Source: a virus
Virus record (IMG/VR): IMGVR_UViG_3300024520_000140
Span: 1-44,534 of that record
Length of the DNA: 44,534 nucleotides
Strand: one strand, 5' to 3'
Position 1 is the stretch's first letter. Each line of letters begins with the position of its first letter. Positions 1 through 5,635 of the stretch are shown here, piece by piece. Under the pieces are notes generated by a model that was not told the DNA's origin, made no database searches, and was given only the letters and a program-made list of their open reading frames with translations. The position numbers and the translations under genes are program-made.

Positions 1-222
1 GTACCCGTGCCCGTCCCCGCCCCCGTACCCGCTAAGTGCAAATAAGGACAATCGAGCATCCACCGGGAAATTTGAAAGAACTAATTTTTTAGCTAACTTC
101 GGGAGAACATCCTCTAACCATTGTAAATCAACGTATGAAAATTCATCGAATGGCTTCCCTATACTTTGTGAACATGCCCCTACTGCCATTATTTCATTGT
201 ATAGATTAGGTGTTAATTCCAT
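1..222 (-). CDS. Gly-rich-tailed small protein, split by the contig ends (N-terminal 74 codons)
   Basis: An ATG at 222 opens a frame that runs without a stop to base 1, giving 74 codons. It begins MELTPNLYNEIMAVG and turns into a Gly-X repeat (GYGGGDGHGY) encoded by the C-rich plus-strand end. The first 8 bases of the window equal its last 8. If the ends are joined through these, the frame continues for 13 codons (GDGGGLNFKWSNQ) and stops at a TGA overlapping the helicase ATG at 44488, giving about 87 aa. Its start overlaps the end of the 213-494 gene by 10 bases. I do not recognise the family. The repeat length may be collapsed by assembly. Confidence 0.7.
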   Translation of the reverse strand, partial: MELTPNLYNEIMAVGACSQSIGKPFDEFSYVDLQWLEDVLPKLAKKLVLSNFPVDARLSLFALSGYGGGDGHGY

Positions 223-494
223 GGCTCTGATTCCCATGCTTTTACAGCTTCATCAGAGGCATCAAGTATAGCTGTGACATTAAATAATTTGACTGAAGAC
301 ACCGCCCCCCCTATCTTACACTGTTCATTTGGTCCTTGAGAAGCCAACCCCATAAATCCATGAAGGGAATTATGCCAATAAATACAATTTCTACACTGGG
401 TTAATGTTATTTCATCTTTTGTTTGTGGTTTATCGCTATCGATATACCCAAAAAATACTCCATGGTTACCCGTTGTTACTACTACAGCTTTCAT
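213..494 (-). CDS. DUF6948-like small phage protein
   Basis: A 93-aa protein beginning MKAVVVTTGNHGVFFGY, followed by a CRNCIYWHNSLHGFMGLAS segment and a C-terminal VTAILDASDEAVKAWE. This pattern (VFFGY, NC-YW, G-GLA-GP, AV-AW) is one I associate with the DUF6948 family of small phage proteins; its function is unknown. I chose the ATG at 494 because AAGGAG ends 7 bases upstream; a TTG three bases earlier sits too close to that site. Its start overlaps the end of the zinc-finger mini-gene and its end overlaps the next gene, so it belongs to the leftward operon. Confidence 0.75.
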   Translation of the reverse strand: MKAVVVTTGNHGVFFGYIDSDKPQTKDEITLTQCRNCIYWHNSLHGFMGLASQGPNEQCKIGGAVSSVKLFNVTAILDASDEAVKAWESEPWN

Positions 495-645
495 CAAGTT
501 TCTCCTTCAGTTTGTCCTTGCACTTGTCACACAACCAAAACGCTAGTGATTTAAAATGGAAACCATTCAGCCAGGGGTGGTACTTTTGGCATTCAGAGCA
601 TCGCCCCTCATTAGGTTTGAATGTCTGTCGTTTAGCTATTCTCAC
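466..645 (-). CDS. 59-aa zinc-finger-like miniprotein
   Basis: A GTG at 645 overlaps the TGA of the methyltransferase gene (GTGA, translational coupling) and opens a 59-codon frame. The product is basic and has two Cys-x-x-Cys pairs, CSEC at about residues 16-19 and CDKC at about 40-43, separated by an aromatic stretch (FHFKSLAFWL). This spacing fits a single zinc ribbon. The Shine-Dalgarno site and start of the next gene (494) lie inside its last codons. It is inferred to be a small DNA-, RNA- or protein-binding accessory factor; no specific family is recognised. Confidence 0.6.
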   Translation of the reverse strand: MRIAKRQTFKPNEGRCSECQKYHPWLNGFHFKSLAFWLCDKCKDKLKEKLDESCSSNNG

Positions 646-1382
646 TTGCCTTCCTTAAAAATATCCCAGCCTGCATTCTCTAGTCGTTCTCTTGCGGCCT
701 TTGTATACTCGGGGCAGACCTCAAGTCCGTAATAGTTTCTATTATTTAATTGGCACGCCTTTGCCATAGTACCGGTACCCATAAACGGGTCGTATACTAT
801 ATCTTCCTTTTGTGTGTGAGCTAAAAGGAGTCTGGTTGCGAGCTCCAACGGTTGACAAGATACCCCACGCCCCTGGATGTAGCGACGAGACTTATCATTT
901 CCAGGGACGCGGGGGAGCGACCAGACCGAGCCCGGGCAACGACCCCGCTGGTCTGCTCTGGAGTCACCCGCCGTAAGCCGCTGTGACCTAGTAGCAACGG
1001 CTTGCCAGTGGAACTCAGGTGACCCCTGTTTATAGATTAAGATGTTGTCGTGGGAGGGTACGAATCTTTTACGGGTGTAAGTACCAAAGTCATAGTGCCA
1101 TATAATTTCTTGAACGAAGTCGAGGCTCGTGTAACGCTGCATGAGACGCTCATATATGGGGCGGATAAGAGGGGAGAGGCATATGACAAAGTATGAGTCG
1201 TAGGCGAGTTTGGTTTCTGCATTTTTTACCCAATCGAGTGAAAATTGAAAATATTGTATGTCAGTTATCTTATCGTCTGCGTACCCCTCATTCTTACCCA
1301 GGTTTCTGGGGGGATCAGCGTAGATGAGCTTGGCCTGTATTTTATAAGGGCAACGGCGAGCGTCGCCTACTGTTATGAACAT
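642..1382 (-). CDS. DNA (N4-cytosine/N6-adenine) methyltransferase, beta-type motif order
   Basis: A 246-aa protein with the motifs of the N4/N6 DNA methylase family in beta-class order. The catalytic motif IV comes first (ADPPRNLGK, residues about 22-30). The AdoMet-binding motif I comes near the C-terminus (DPFMGTGT, about 198-205), preceded by a QPLEL helix like the KPLEL of many members. It would methylate an exocyclic amino group in DNA, perhaps to protect phage DNA from host restriction. No restriction endonuclease partner is seen beside it. Oddly, the aromatic residue that normally follows DPP (Y, F or W) is Arg here, so activity is uncertain. AGGA lies upstream of the ATG at 1382. Confidence 0.85.
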   Translation of the reverse strand: MFITVGDARRCPYKIQAKLIYADPPRNLGKNEGYADDKITDIQYFQFSLDWVKNAETKLAYDSYFVICLSPLIRPIYERLMQRYTSLDFVQEIIWHYDFGTYTRKRFVPSHDNILIYKQGSPEFHWQAVATRSQRLTAGDSRADQRGRCPGSVWSLPRVPGNDKSRRYIQGRGVSCQPLELATRLLLAHTQKEDIVYDPFMGTGTMAKACQLNNRNYYGLEVCPEYTKAARERLENAGWDIFKEGK

Positions 1383-1598
1383 GGTACTTCCTTTACTCCT
1401 AGAATTTGATCCGTATTAGCGGGGGACCGACTTCGGGCTTTTACCGCTAGGCGTGTATATACCGGCCGGTCAGCGGTACCTAGCTTTTTATAAATATTAT
1501 GCGTTCTTCGGAATTTCACCGCTGACTGAATTCAACCCGCGAACTATTCACAACGGGAAGCCACCATAGGTACCAGACCTATATGTATTGTTGACTGG
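1383..1598. other. Intergenic gap before the methyltransferase gene
   Basis: 216 bases with no convincing gene. It holds a copy of the 12-mer ACCGCTGACCGG (minus strand, 1466-1477) that recurs at 3979-3990 and 36726-36737, and an ACCGGTCA word at about 1600. An AT-rich stretch on the minus strand (TAATATTTATAAA, near 1490) could be part of a leftward promoter, but I see no matching -35 at good spacing. Confidence 0.4.
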
Positions 1599-2273
1599 TT
1601 ACCGGTCAGTTTCTGTATCAGAGCTCTGCTCTGATACATTATCCTTCACAGCTACATCGAGGAACTTCTTTACTTCCTTTGCTATATCCTCTTCTTTAGG
1701 AGCCATCTTAGGGTTGATGTCACCTTCAAATGGAGTGTATTTTGTAACATTCGTGTCGTGTTTACCGAGTGTCTGGTGACCGAATGTAAAGACTGTAGTA
1801 AACGGGAGGTTAGATGGTGCCTCTCGTTGGTCAATGGGTGTGTTCATTATTATAAATGGAATGGACGCCATCCGTGGTATGGCGGTATTCGGGTGCCAAA
1901 CACACCACTTACCATAATCAGGGAGATAACATAGGTAACTGACACCGTATCTGGAGTCGTTCTCGGGCCATGACCGATGAATTGATTTGATTTTGGCGGA
2001 GATCGGTGACTCTCGGTCATAGGTTTCCTGAACTTTTACCCTATTCTGGAACAACATAGCGTGCCACCGCATAGCGGCGACTATAACAGTGATGGATTTT
2101 TCCAACTGTTCATCACAGTAATAATATTTTAGTTGGCAGAGATCTTTCTTGGCCTCGTCTTGCATCTCTGAACCAATATACTTTAGTGGTGTGTGCCAAG
2201 GTTTGTCTCGCATCTCATTCAGAACTGAGCTTGGATTAAATGGTGCTATTTCAGATTCATTGTTCGTTGTCAT
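1599..2273 (-). CDS. Hypothetical protein, early region
   Basis: A 224-aa protein with no family I recognise. The middle is a mixed region rich in Trp and aromatics (KWCVWHPNTAIPRMASIPF). The C-terminal 40 residues are charged and Ser/Thr-rich (EEDIAKEVKKF then EQSSDTETDR), probably a flexible tail. A single-stranded DNA-binding role would fit the acidic tail and the early operon, but no OB-fold signature is visible, so this is only a suggestion. Its ATG (2273) overlaps the end of the 71-aa gene by 17 bases, implying co-translation. Confidence 0.7.
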   Translation of the reverse strand: MTTNNESEIAPFNPSSVLNEMRDKPWHTPLKYIGSEMQDEAKKDLCQLKYYYCDEQLEKSITVIVAAMRWHAMLFQNRVKVQETYDRESPISAKIKSIHRSWPENDSRYGVSYLCYLPDYGKWCVWHPNTAIPRMASIPFIIMNTPIDQREAPSNLPFTTVFTFGHQTLGKHDTNVTKYTPFEGDINPKMAPKEEDIAKEVKKFLDVAVKDNVSEQSSDTETDR

Positions 2274-2472
2274 AGAAATTCTTTCTTGTATTTACAGCTA
2301 GGTTAAAGGCAAGTAAACATTGATCTAAATAACCGGCGAGTATAAAATCTGGAGTGTTACTAATATTTTCCATAGAGCGTCTATTGATTAAATCTTTTAA
2401 TTCCTCCTCAAAAGTAGGATTATAGGTACCGGCTTCTATTGCCGCTCGCCGGTGTTGTCCTAATTGTGTCAT
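2257..2472 (-). CDS. Small phage protein of the SNTPDFILA type
   Basis: A 71-aa helical protein containing SMENISNTPDFILAGYLDQC followed by LLAF and a basic end. From memory, the motif N-SNTPDFILA-YL--CL-AF is widespread in phage genomes as a small protein of unknown function, often near replication or metabolism genes. GGAG lies 7 bases before the ATG at 2472. It is followed by the 224-aa gene with a 17-base overlap. It probably acts as a small helical partner of another phage or host protein, which is inference only. Confidence 0.75.
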   Translation of the reverse strand: MTQLGQHRRAAIEAGTYNPTFEEELKDLINRRSMENISNTPDFILAGYLDQCLLAFNLAVNTRKNFYDNEQ

Positions 2473-2553
2473 TGTGTTTCTCCAATAGTGGGCACTTTTT
2501 AGTCATACCCAGGACTATGGGTGCTTTTATAAAGTCATCACTAGGACTTAATG

Positions 2554-3582
2554 CTACAGAGTCGGGATGTCGATGCCCTTCTGTGCGGCCAGTTCCTTAT
2601 ATTTGGCCAATTCAGCGAGTGCATCGTCGCGTTCCTTGTTTGCCTTAGTGGTCTTCTCAGCGGCAGTGGTCTTTGTTTTCTTCTTCTTCTCACGCTGGAG
2701 TCTGGACTCCGGGTCCATTCTTAGAATGTAATCGAAGGAATCCCGAAGCTCCAGGAGTGCTTCGTATGCGGGGACGGTTTGGGTTGAGTCCTCGCCGAGT
2801 GCTTCGAGTTTGTCGTTGACTTCCTCCCACTTGGCGATGGTTTCTTTGAGAGGACGATAGGTGGGCATCAGGTCTTTACTGACTGTGGTATGACCCTTAA
2901 GGAATGCTTTCTTTGACTCTTGAGCCTTTTCCGCGAACTGGTCAACGGGGAGATCCCTAGCATACTCTAGGAGCTGTGCTTGTAGACCGGGATACTTCTT
3001 TTCTGTGCATCTTGCCAGCTCATAGGCAGCGGACATCTTAATGTCACCAGCCTCTACCATCTTCTCAGCCTCGGGGATTAAATTCTTTAATCCACCGATG
3101 GAGCTCAGTTCCTGGACTGTGATGCCAAAAGTTCTGGCGAGTGCTTCCCGGTCGATGTTGGGGTCGTCGGCCATGAGAAGCCGGATACAGTTAACTTCAT
3201 CAGATTTCTTAGGTTTGATCCGATGCTTATTGAGGCTCATTTGGAGTGCCCAGCATTCGGTGTCCGTCATAGGCCAATCGGCGACCATCACCGTTAGATG
3301 AGTGAAGCCTGCTAATTCGGCTGCTTTAAGTCTGTTAGCACCATCTATAATAGATAGAAATCCTGGAATAAGGTTCCCTTCTTCATCCTTAGGTTTACGA
3401 CAATGCGGGGGTACGTGTACTCCCTGGGTTTTGATTGCGTATGCAAAATCTTTAAATTCTTGGGAATCTAAATCCACCGCCCTGTAGTTTACGGCATCTA
3501 CCATTAATTTATCAATGGGCATTCTTTTAGATTTAAATTCACCGCGAACCAGTCCACCTACATCTGCTTCTACAACTGTCAT
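2554..3582 (-). CDS. ParB-like (ParB/Srx N-terminal domain) DNA-binding protein
   Basis: A 342-aa protein. Residues about 20-130 look like the ParB/sulfiredoxin-type domain, with the box IIDGANRLKAAELAG at about 78-92 and an LNKHR segment at 117-121. Residues about 145-166 (DREALARTFGITVQELSSIG) resemble a helix-turn-helix of the KorB/ParB kind. The last 60 residues are Lys-rich and probably coiled coil. In chromosomes and plasmids such proteins bind parS and act as CTPases; in phages the lone ParB is often of unknown role. No ParA is seen here. It is the first gene behind a leftward promoter at 3661-3689, and two palindromes lie in its 5' leader, suggesting autoregulation. Confidence 0.85.
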   Translation of the reverse strand: MTVVEADVGGLVRGEFKSKRMPIDKLMVDAVNYRAVDLDSQEFKDFAYAIKTQGVHVPPHCRKPKDEEGNLIPGFLSIIDGANRLKAAELAGFTHLTVMVADWPMTDTECWALQMSLNKHRIKPKKSDEVNCIRLLMADDPNIDREALARTFGITVQELSSIGGLKNLIPEAEKMVEAGDIKMSAAYELARCTEKKYPGLQAQLLEYARDLPVDQFAEKAQESKKAFLKGHTTVSKDLMPTYRPLKETIAKWEEVNDKLEALGEDSTQTVPAYEALLELRDSFDYILRMDPESRLQREKKKKTKTTAAEKTTKANKERDDALAELAKYKELAAQKGIDIPTL

Positions 3583-3597
3583 GATAAAATCCTTATC

Positions 3598-3613
3598 CCC
3601 CGTAATTACGGGG
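3598..3613. promoter_or_regulatory. Perfect 16-bp palindrome in the ParB leader (candidate operator)
   Basis: CCCCGTAATTACGGGG is a perfect palindrome 15 bases before the ParB-like start codon and downstream of the predicted promoter. As DNA it could bind a dimeric protein; as RNA it could form a short hairpin near the ribosome site. Its place suggests control of the ParB operon. Confidence 0.55.
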
Positions 3614-3625
3614 TCACTTTAAAAT

Positions 3626-3645
3626 ATCCGTAAACGTATACGGAT
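3626..3645. promoter_or_regulatory. Inverted repeat ATCCGTA-N6-TACGGAT (candidate operator)
   Basis: Two exact 7-bp arms (3626-3632 and 3639-3645) are separated by 6 bases. The element lies between the predicted transcription start (about 3654, minus strand) and the ParB-like gene. The 20-bp length and near two-turn geometry fit a dimeric helix-turn-helix regulator. The half-site CCGTA is shared with the neighbouring palindrome at 3598-3613 (CCCCGTAA), so one protein may bind both. Confidence 0.55.
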
Positions 3646-3660
3646 TTCTTCTCTACTATA

Positions 3661-3689
3661 AGTGTACCATATTGGTTGAAGGTATGCAA
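3661..3689 (-). promoter_or_regulatory. Predicted leftward sigma70-type promoter for the ParB operon
   Basis: On the minus strand TTGCAT (3689-3684) is followed after exactly 17 bases by TACACT (3666-3661). An alternative -10, TATAGT, lies immediately downstream (3660-3655). Transcription would start near 3654 and give a leader of about 70 bases containing both palindromes. Confidence 0.5.
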
Positions 3690-4116
3690 GAGAAAAATAA
3701 AAAAACTTTTGTACAGAGTGGCTTTAAATGTCGTTTTCAAAGTGGCGGTTTGTTCCGTCTGATAATGGAACATTCAGGGCGATTGTGGTACAGAAATACA
3801 GTGATAGGTTGCCGGATTCCAGTGTTGCGGGATTATGCTAAATTTAGACTGTATATTTATATTAAAAGAAGATAAGAATGAATGAACTATAGTTATATTG
3901 ATAAGAGTAATTGAGAAAGAAATAGTAGAATACAGTATGCTAGTTGAGAATGAGTTCATTCGGTCCTTCATTCTTTTGACCGCTGACCGGTTAGAGGTGT
4001 CCCCTCAGTGGCTCTGAGGATTGCAGCGGTGCTCTGTGTTGGCCGTTCACCGGTCGGGTGGGTGGATATAGGTATCAGAGGCTTAGAATGGATTTGTAGT
4101 TATCTACAGATAACTT
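3690..4116. other. Gene-free stretch between ParB promoter and the Cys-rich mini-gene cluster
   Basis: No gene is convincing here. It contains GAATGAATGAAC near 3877 partly mirrored by GTTCATTC near 3954, a hairpin at 4003-4019 (CCTCAG-5-CTGAGG), and a hairpin at 4099-4114. It also has a copy of ACCGCTGACCGG (3979-3990) and a CACCGGTC site (4048-4055). Base composition changes sharply from AT-rich (3840-3960) to GC-rich (3975-4070). Confidence 0.45.
4099..4114. other. Small hairpin at the end of the Cys-rich mini-gene cluster
   Basis: GTTATCT-AC-AGATAAC is a perfect 7-bp stem lying 2 bases past the stop codon of the 69-aa gene. On the minus strand it is not followed by a U run, so it is a weak terminator candidate at best. 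On the plus strand TTTT follows. It may simply protect the 3' end of the leftward message. Confidence 0.3.
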
Positions 4117-4326
4117 TTAAAGTATAAATTCTATTAACTTATCAGTGAATTTTAAAATCCTAGTAAGGGCATCTATGGCTATTTCTTTTGAAATTAAAGA
4201 TTCTTTACCACAACAAAAACATTGACAATAATATGTGTCAACGGTTCTCTTGTACCGGATGCCATGACCGGTCGGTTTGTCTGTGCAACAAAGACGAGTG
4301 AATTGTATTTGTTCAAGAGGGTCCAT
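4117..4326 (-). CDS. Cys-rich 69-aa protein
   Basis: A small protein beginning MDPLEQIQFTRLCC and carrying a dense Cys cluster (YYCQCFCCGKE, about residues 33-43), followed by a helical hydrophobic tail. The two Cys groups (CC at 13-14 and C-C-CC near 35-40) suggest metal binding. I chose the ATG at 4326 because it overlaps the stop of the upstream gene (TAATG); an in-frame ATG at 4353 would add 9 residues but has no ribosome site. It is the last gene of its cluster. The family is not recognised. Confidence 0.6.
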   Translation of the reverse strand: MDPLEQIQFTRLCCTDKPTGHGIRYKRTVDTYYCQCFCCGKESLISKEIAIDALTRILKFTDKLIEFIL

Positions 4327-4661
4327 TAGATCAGCCCCAATTCTAAAAACCATGACTTACAACCATGCGGACACGTGCCGTCATGTTCAACGATGCAGCC
4401 ATCAGTGGCTTCGCAGACCGAGTCCATTGCCCATTCTTCTAGTTGTTCCTCGCTTGGTTCCTCCTGTGGACTTGGTTCTTTGGGCAATATAAATTTTTGC
4501 CCGTGACCGGTGCCTAGTGTGCAGTTATGAGCATTGAACATTTTTTGGCACATATTCGCCCAACCCAGCCTTGGGATACGTGCGTCATACTGTGCTTCAT
4601 GCTCGTCTTGGCATAGGTCACAAGTCGGCCACGGTTTCGGTTTCTGTACTTCGGTGCTCAT
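4326..4661 (-). CDS. Zinc-ribbon protein with CDLC and CPHGC-SWFLELGLI modules
   Basis: A 111-aa protein. Its N-terminal half has CDLC (about 14-17), then GWANMC, NC and LGTGHGQKF, an arrangement common to small phage proteins of unknown function that have a zinc ribbon ending in GLGTG-GQ-Y. A Glu/Pro-rich linker (about 60-75) leads to a second module ending GTCPHGCKSWFLELGLI. That C-H-G-SW-L-LGLI ending also recurs on phage proteins as a separate tail. It looks like a two-module fusion. It is coupled to both neighbours (ATGA upstream, TAATG downstream). Confidence 0.7.
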   Translation of the reverse strand: MSTEVQKPKPWPTCDLCQDEHEAQYDARIPRLGWANMCQKMFNAHNCTLGTGHGQKFILPKEPSPQEEPSEEQLEEWAMDSVCEATDGCIVEHDGTCPHGCKSWFLELGLI

Positions 4662-4879
4662 CGTCCGTACTCCTTAAAGATTCTTTCACAATACTCCGCT
4701 GCTGCATTTTTAGATATAAGATCCTCACAGATTCTGGTTGGATTTTCACATGCTACGTATACATTAGGTTCTGCTTTGAATTTACCGTTGTGTTTTGTGA
4801 TTGTGCCGTATAACTTCGGCCGTGGTCTATCATCGGACCACACCTGCCATTCACCCTTGGTTATCTTGTCTATTGTCAT
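4658..4879 (-). CDS. Hypothetical 73-aa protein
   Basis: The protein begins MTIDKITKGEWQVW and ends AAEYCERIFKEYGR. The shape (short beta-rich N-terminus, then a helix with NAAAEYCERI) resembles many tiny phage early proteins in which a final helix follows a GEW/VW strand. No function can be assigned. It overlaps the downstream zinc-ribbon gene by ATGA at 4658-4661 and the upstream 60-aa gene by 4 bases, so it is part of one co-translated block. Confidence 0.65.
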   Translation of the reverse strand: MTIDKITKGEWQVWSDDRPRPKLYGTITKHNGKFKAEPNVYVACENPTRICEDLISKNAAAEYCERIFKEYGR

Positions 4880-5058
4880 TCCATGTACTCCGGTCCTAGG
4901 TATTCATCCCAACACTCATCGGAACAAAGACCCGTTACAAGTTGTTCCCGTTGAATTGGTGTTGCGTTTGGGAACTCATGCTGGACGAGTTTGTCTGGAT
5001 GTTTGGGGTTGAGAACTGTATTGTAAGTTTTGCTACAATTAGGACACTTTCGTTCCAT
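4876..5058 (-). CDS. 60-aa zinc-ribbon protein (CPNC ... CSDECW)
   Basis: MERKCPNCSKTYNTV opens the protein and TGLCSDECWDEYLGPEY closes it. The pairs CPNC (5-8) and CSDEC (45-49) should bind one zinc. The segment QHEFPNATPIQREQ between them matches, from memory, a small zinc-ribbon type seen in several phages. The ATG at 5058 is preceded by AAGGAG at 6 bases, much better than upstream GTG or ATG choices, which would have to read through an inverted-repeat arm (5072-5096). It heads the cluster 4117-5058. Confidence 0.75.
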   Translation of the reverse strand: MERKCPNCSKTYNTVLNPKHPDKLVQHEFPNATPIQREQLVTGLCSDECWDEYLGPEYME

Positions 5059-5071
5059 ATTTTTCTCCTTG

Positions 5072-5219
5072 TAATATCCATAATCACAGGCTTGGTCGCC
5101 ATGCCACAGATCATGGTGCGTGGCAACATTCCACACTTAGATAGTCGATGTCATTATCGGGGTATGTTGACCCCCCTAGGACGAACCTAAATCAACCAAG
5201 CCTGTGATTACAGATATTA
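5072..5219. repeat. Long-range inverted repeat A (25-nt arms, 98-nt loop)
   Basis: Arms 5072-5096 and 5195-5219 pair at 23 of 25 positions. Both mismatches become G-U pairs in the leftward transcript and are C-A clashes in the rightward one. The loop contains further pairing (for example GGGG-8-CCCC at 5159-5174). In the leftward message the 3' arm ends 2 bases before the ribosome site of the 60-aa zinc-ribbon gene. It therefore looks like a structured 5' leader. Confidence 0.7.
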
Positions 5220-5224
5220 AATAA

Positions 5225-5318
5225 GGTCTATAGGGTATAGCCTTTCCGTGTCTTGCGAGGTGGGTCTCGTCTGATTGCTAGTTTCTATACCCCTGCATAG
5301 CTAGCTTGCATATAGACC
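5225..5318. other. Nested-stem element (candidate structured RNA or DNA junction)
   Basis: GGTCTATA (5225-5232) pairs exactly with TATAGACC (5311-5318). Directly inside it GGGTATAG (5233-5240) pairs exactly with CTATACCC (5285-5292). A separate hairpin (5294-5310, TGCA arms around an AGCTAGCT palindrome) lies between the two 3' strands, and the inner loop has CGAG-6-CTCG. This gives a three-way junction in gene-free DNA. I see no tRNA features; the function is unknown. Confidence 0.5.
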
Positions 5319-5397
5319 AATGTTGTTGGGCGGTGTACGCCACCCCTGCACTATAGCGTAGCACTCTTACTTGCGGGGTTAGCCCTAGTGGTTGGCT

Positions 5398-5623
5398 AGT
5401 AGACTCGCTTACTTGCTCGCCTAGGGGGTTAACTTAGGGGTGTTAGTTTTATAATTGTCCACAGCTGTATGCCTGCATTCAAACAGGCCCATTGTTGAGC
5501 GTGTTCGCTATCTTCAAAAGGCCCGTGTATCGTTTGTATACCTGTAAAAAAGTCGCCTATGAGCACTACACATTTTTCCATAACTTACTCCAATCTGCGA
5601 GCAAGCAAGTAAGCGAGCCTACT
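5398..5623. repeat. Long-range inverted repeat B enclosing the 50-aa gene
   Basis: Arm 5398-5417 (AGTAGACTCGCTTACTTGCT) pairs with 5604-5623 at 19 of 20 positions, and TGGTT lies next to both arms. The one mismatch is a G-U pair in the leftward transcript. The arms bracket the whole 5429-5581 gene including its ribosome site (5588-5591). Confidence 0.65.
5429..5581 (-). CDS. 50-aa miniprotein enclosed by inverted repeat B
   Basis: An ATG at 5581 with GGAG 6 bases upstream opens a 50-codon frame. It begins MEKCVVLIGDFFTGIQTIHG and contains GPFEDSEHAQQWACLNAG and a C-terminal LWTIIKLTP. The pattern G--GPF----A--WA------W-I--L recalls small phage proteins with a beta-beta-alpha-beta layout and unknown function. 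It is isolated from its neighbours by about 90 bases on one side and 370 on the other, and is bracketed by the 20-nt inverted repeat arms, which is unusual in this otherwise packed arm. Confidence 0.6.
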   Translation of the reverse strand: MEKCVVLIGDFFTGIQTIHGPFEDSEHAQQWACLNAGIQLWTIIKLTPLS

Positions 5624-5635
5624 AACCAAATATAA

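Noticed and set aside
1-31. Telomere-like G-rich repeats at both ends of a linear molecule
   Set aside because: The repeats are direct, C-rich on the plus strand at both ends. True telomeres would be inverted. The shared 8 bases and restored reading frame favour circular closure.
3684-3875. Rightward 63-aa frame starting MQEKNKKTFVQSGF
   Set aside because: The possible ribosome site is only one base from the ATG, it covers the predicted leftward -35 element, and the product has no recognisable pattern.
3774-3959. Leftward hydrophobic frame starting MNSFSTSILYS
   Set aside because: AAGGA upstream is tempting, but the composition follows the local AT bias, it ends without overlap to any gene, and no family pattern is visible.
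5225-5318. A tRNA gene (acceptor-like GGTCTAT/ATAGACC)
   Set aside because: There is no T-loop TTCRA motif, no D-loop GG and the arm lengths do not fit on either strand.
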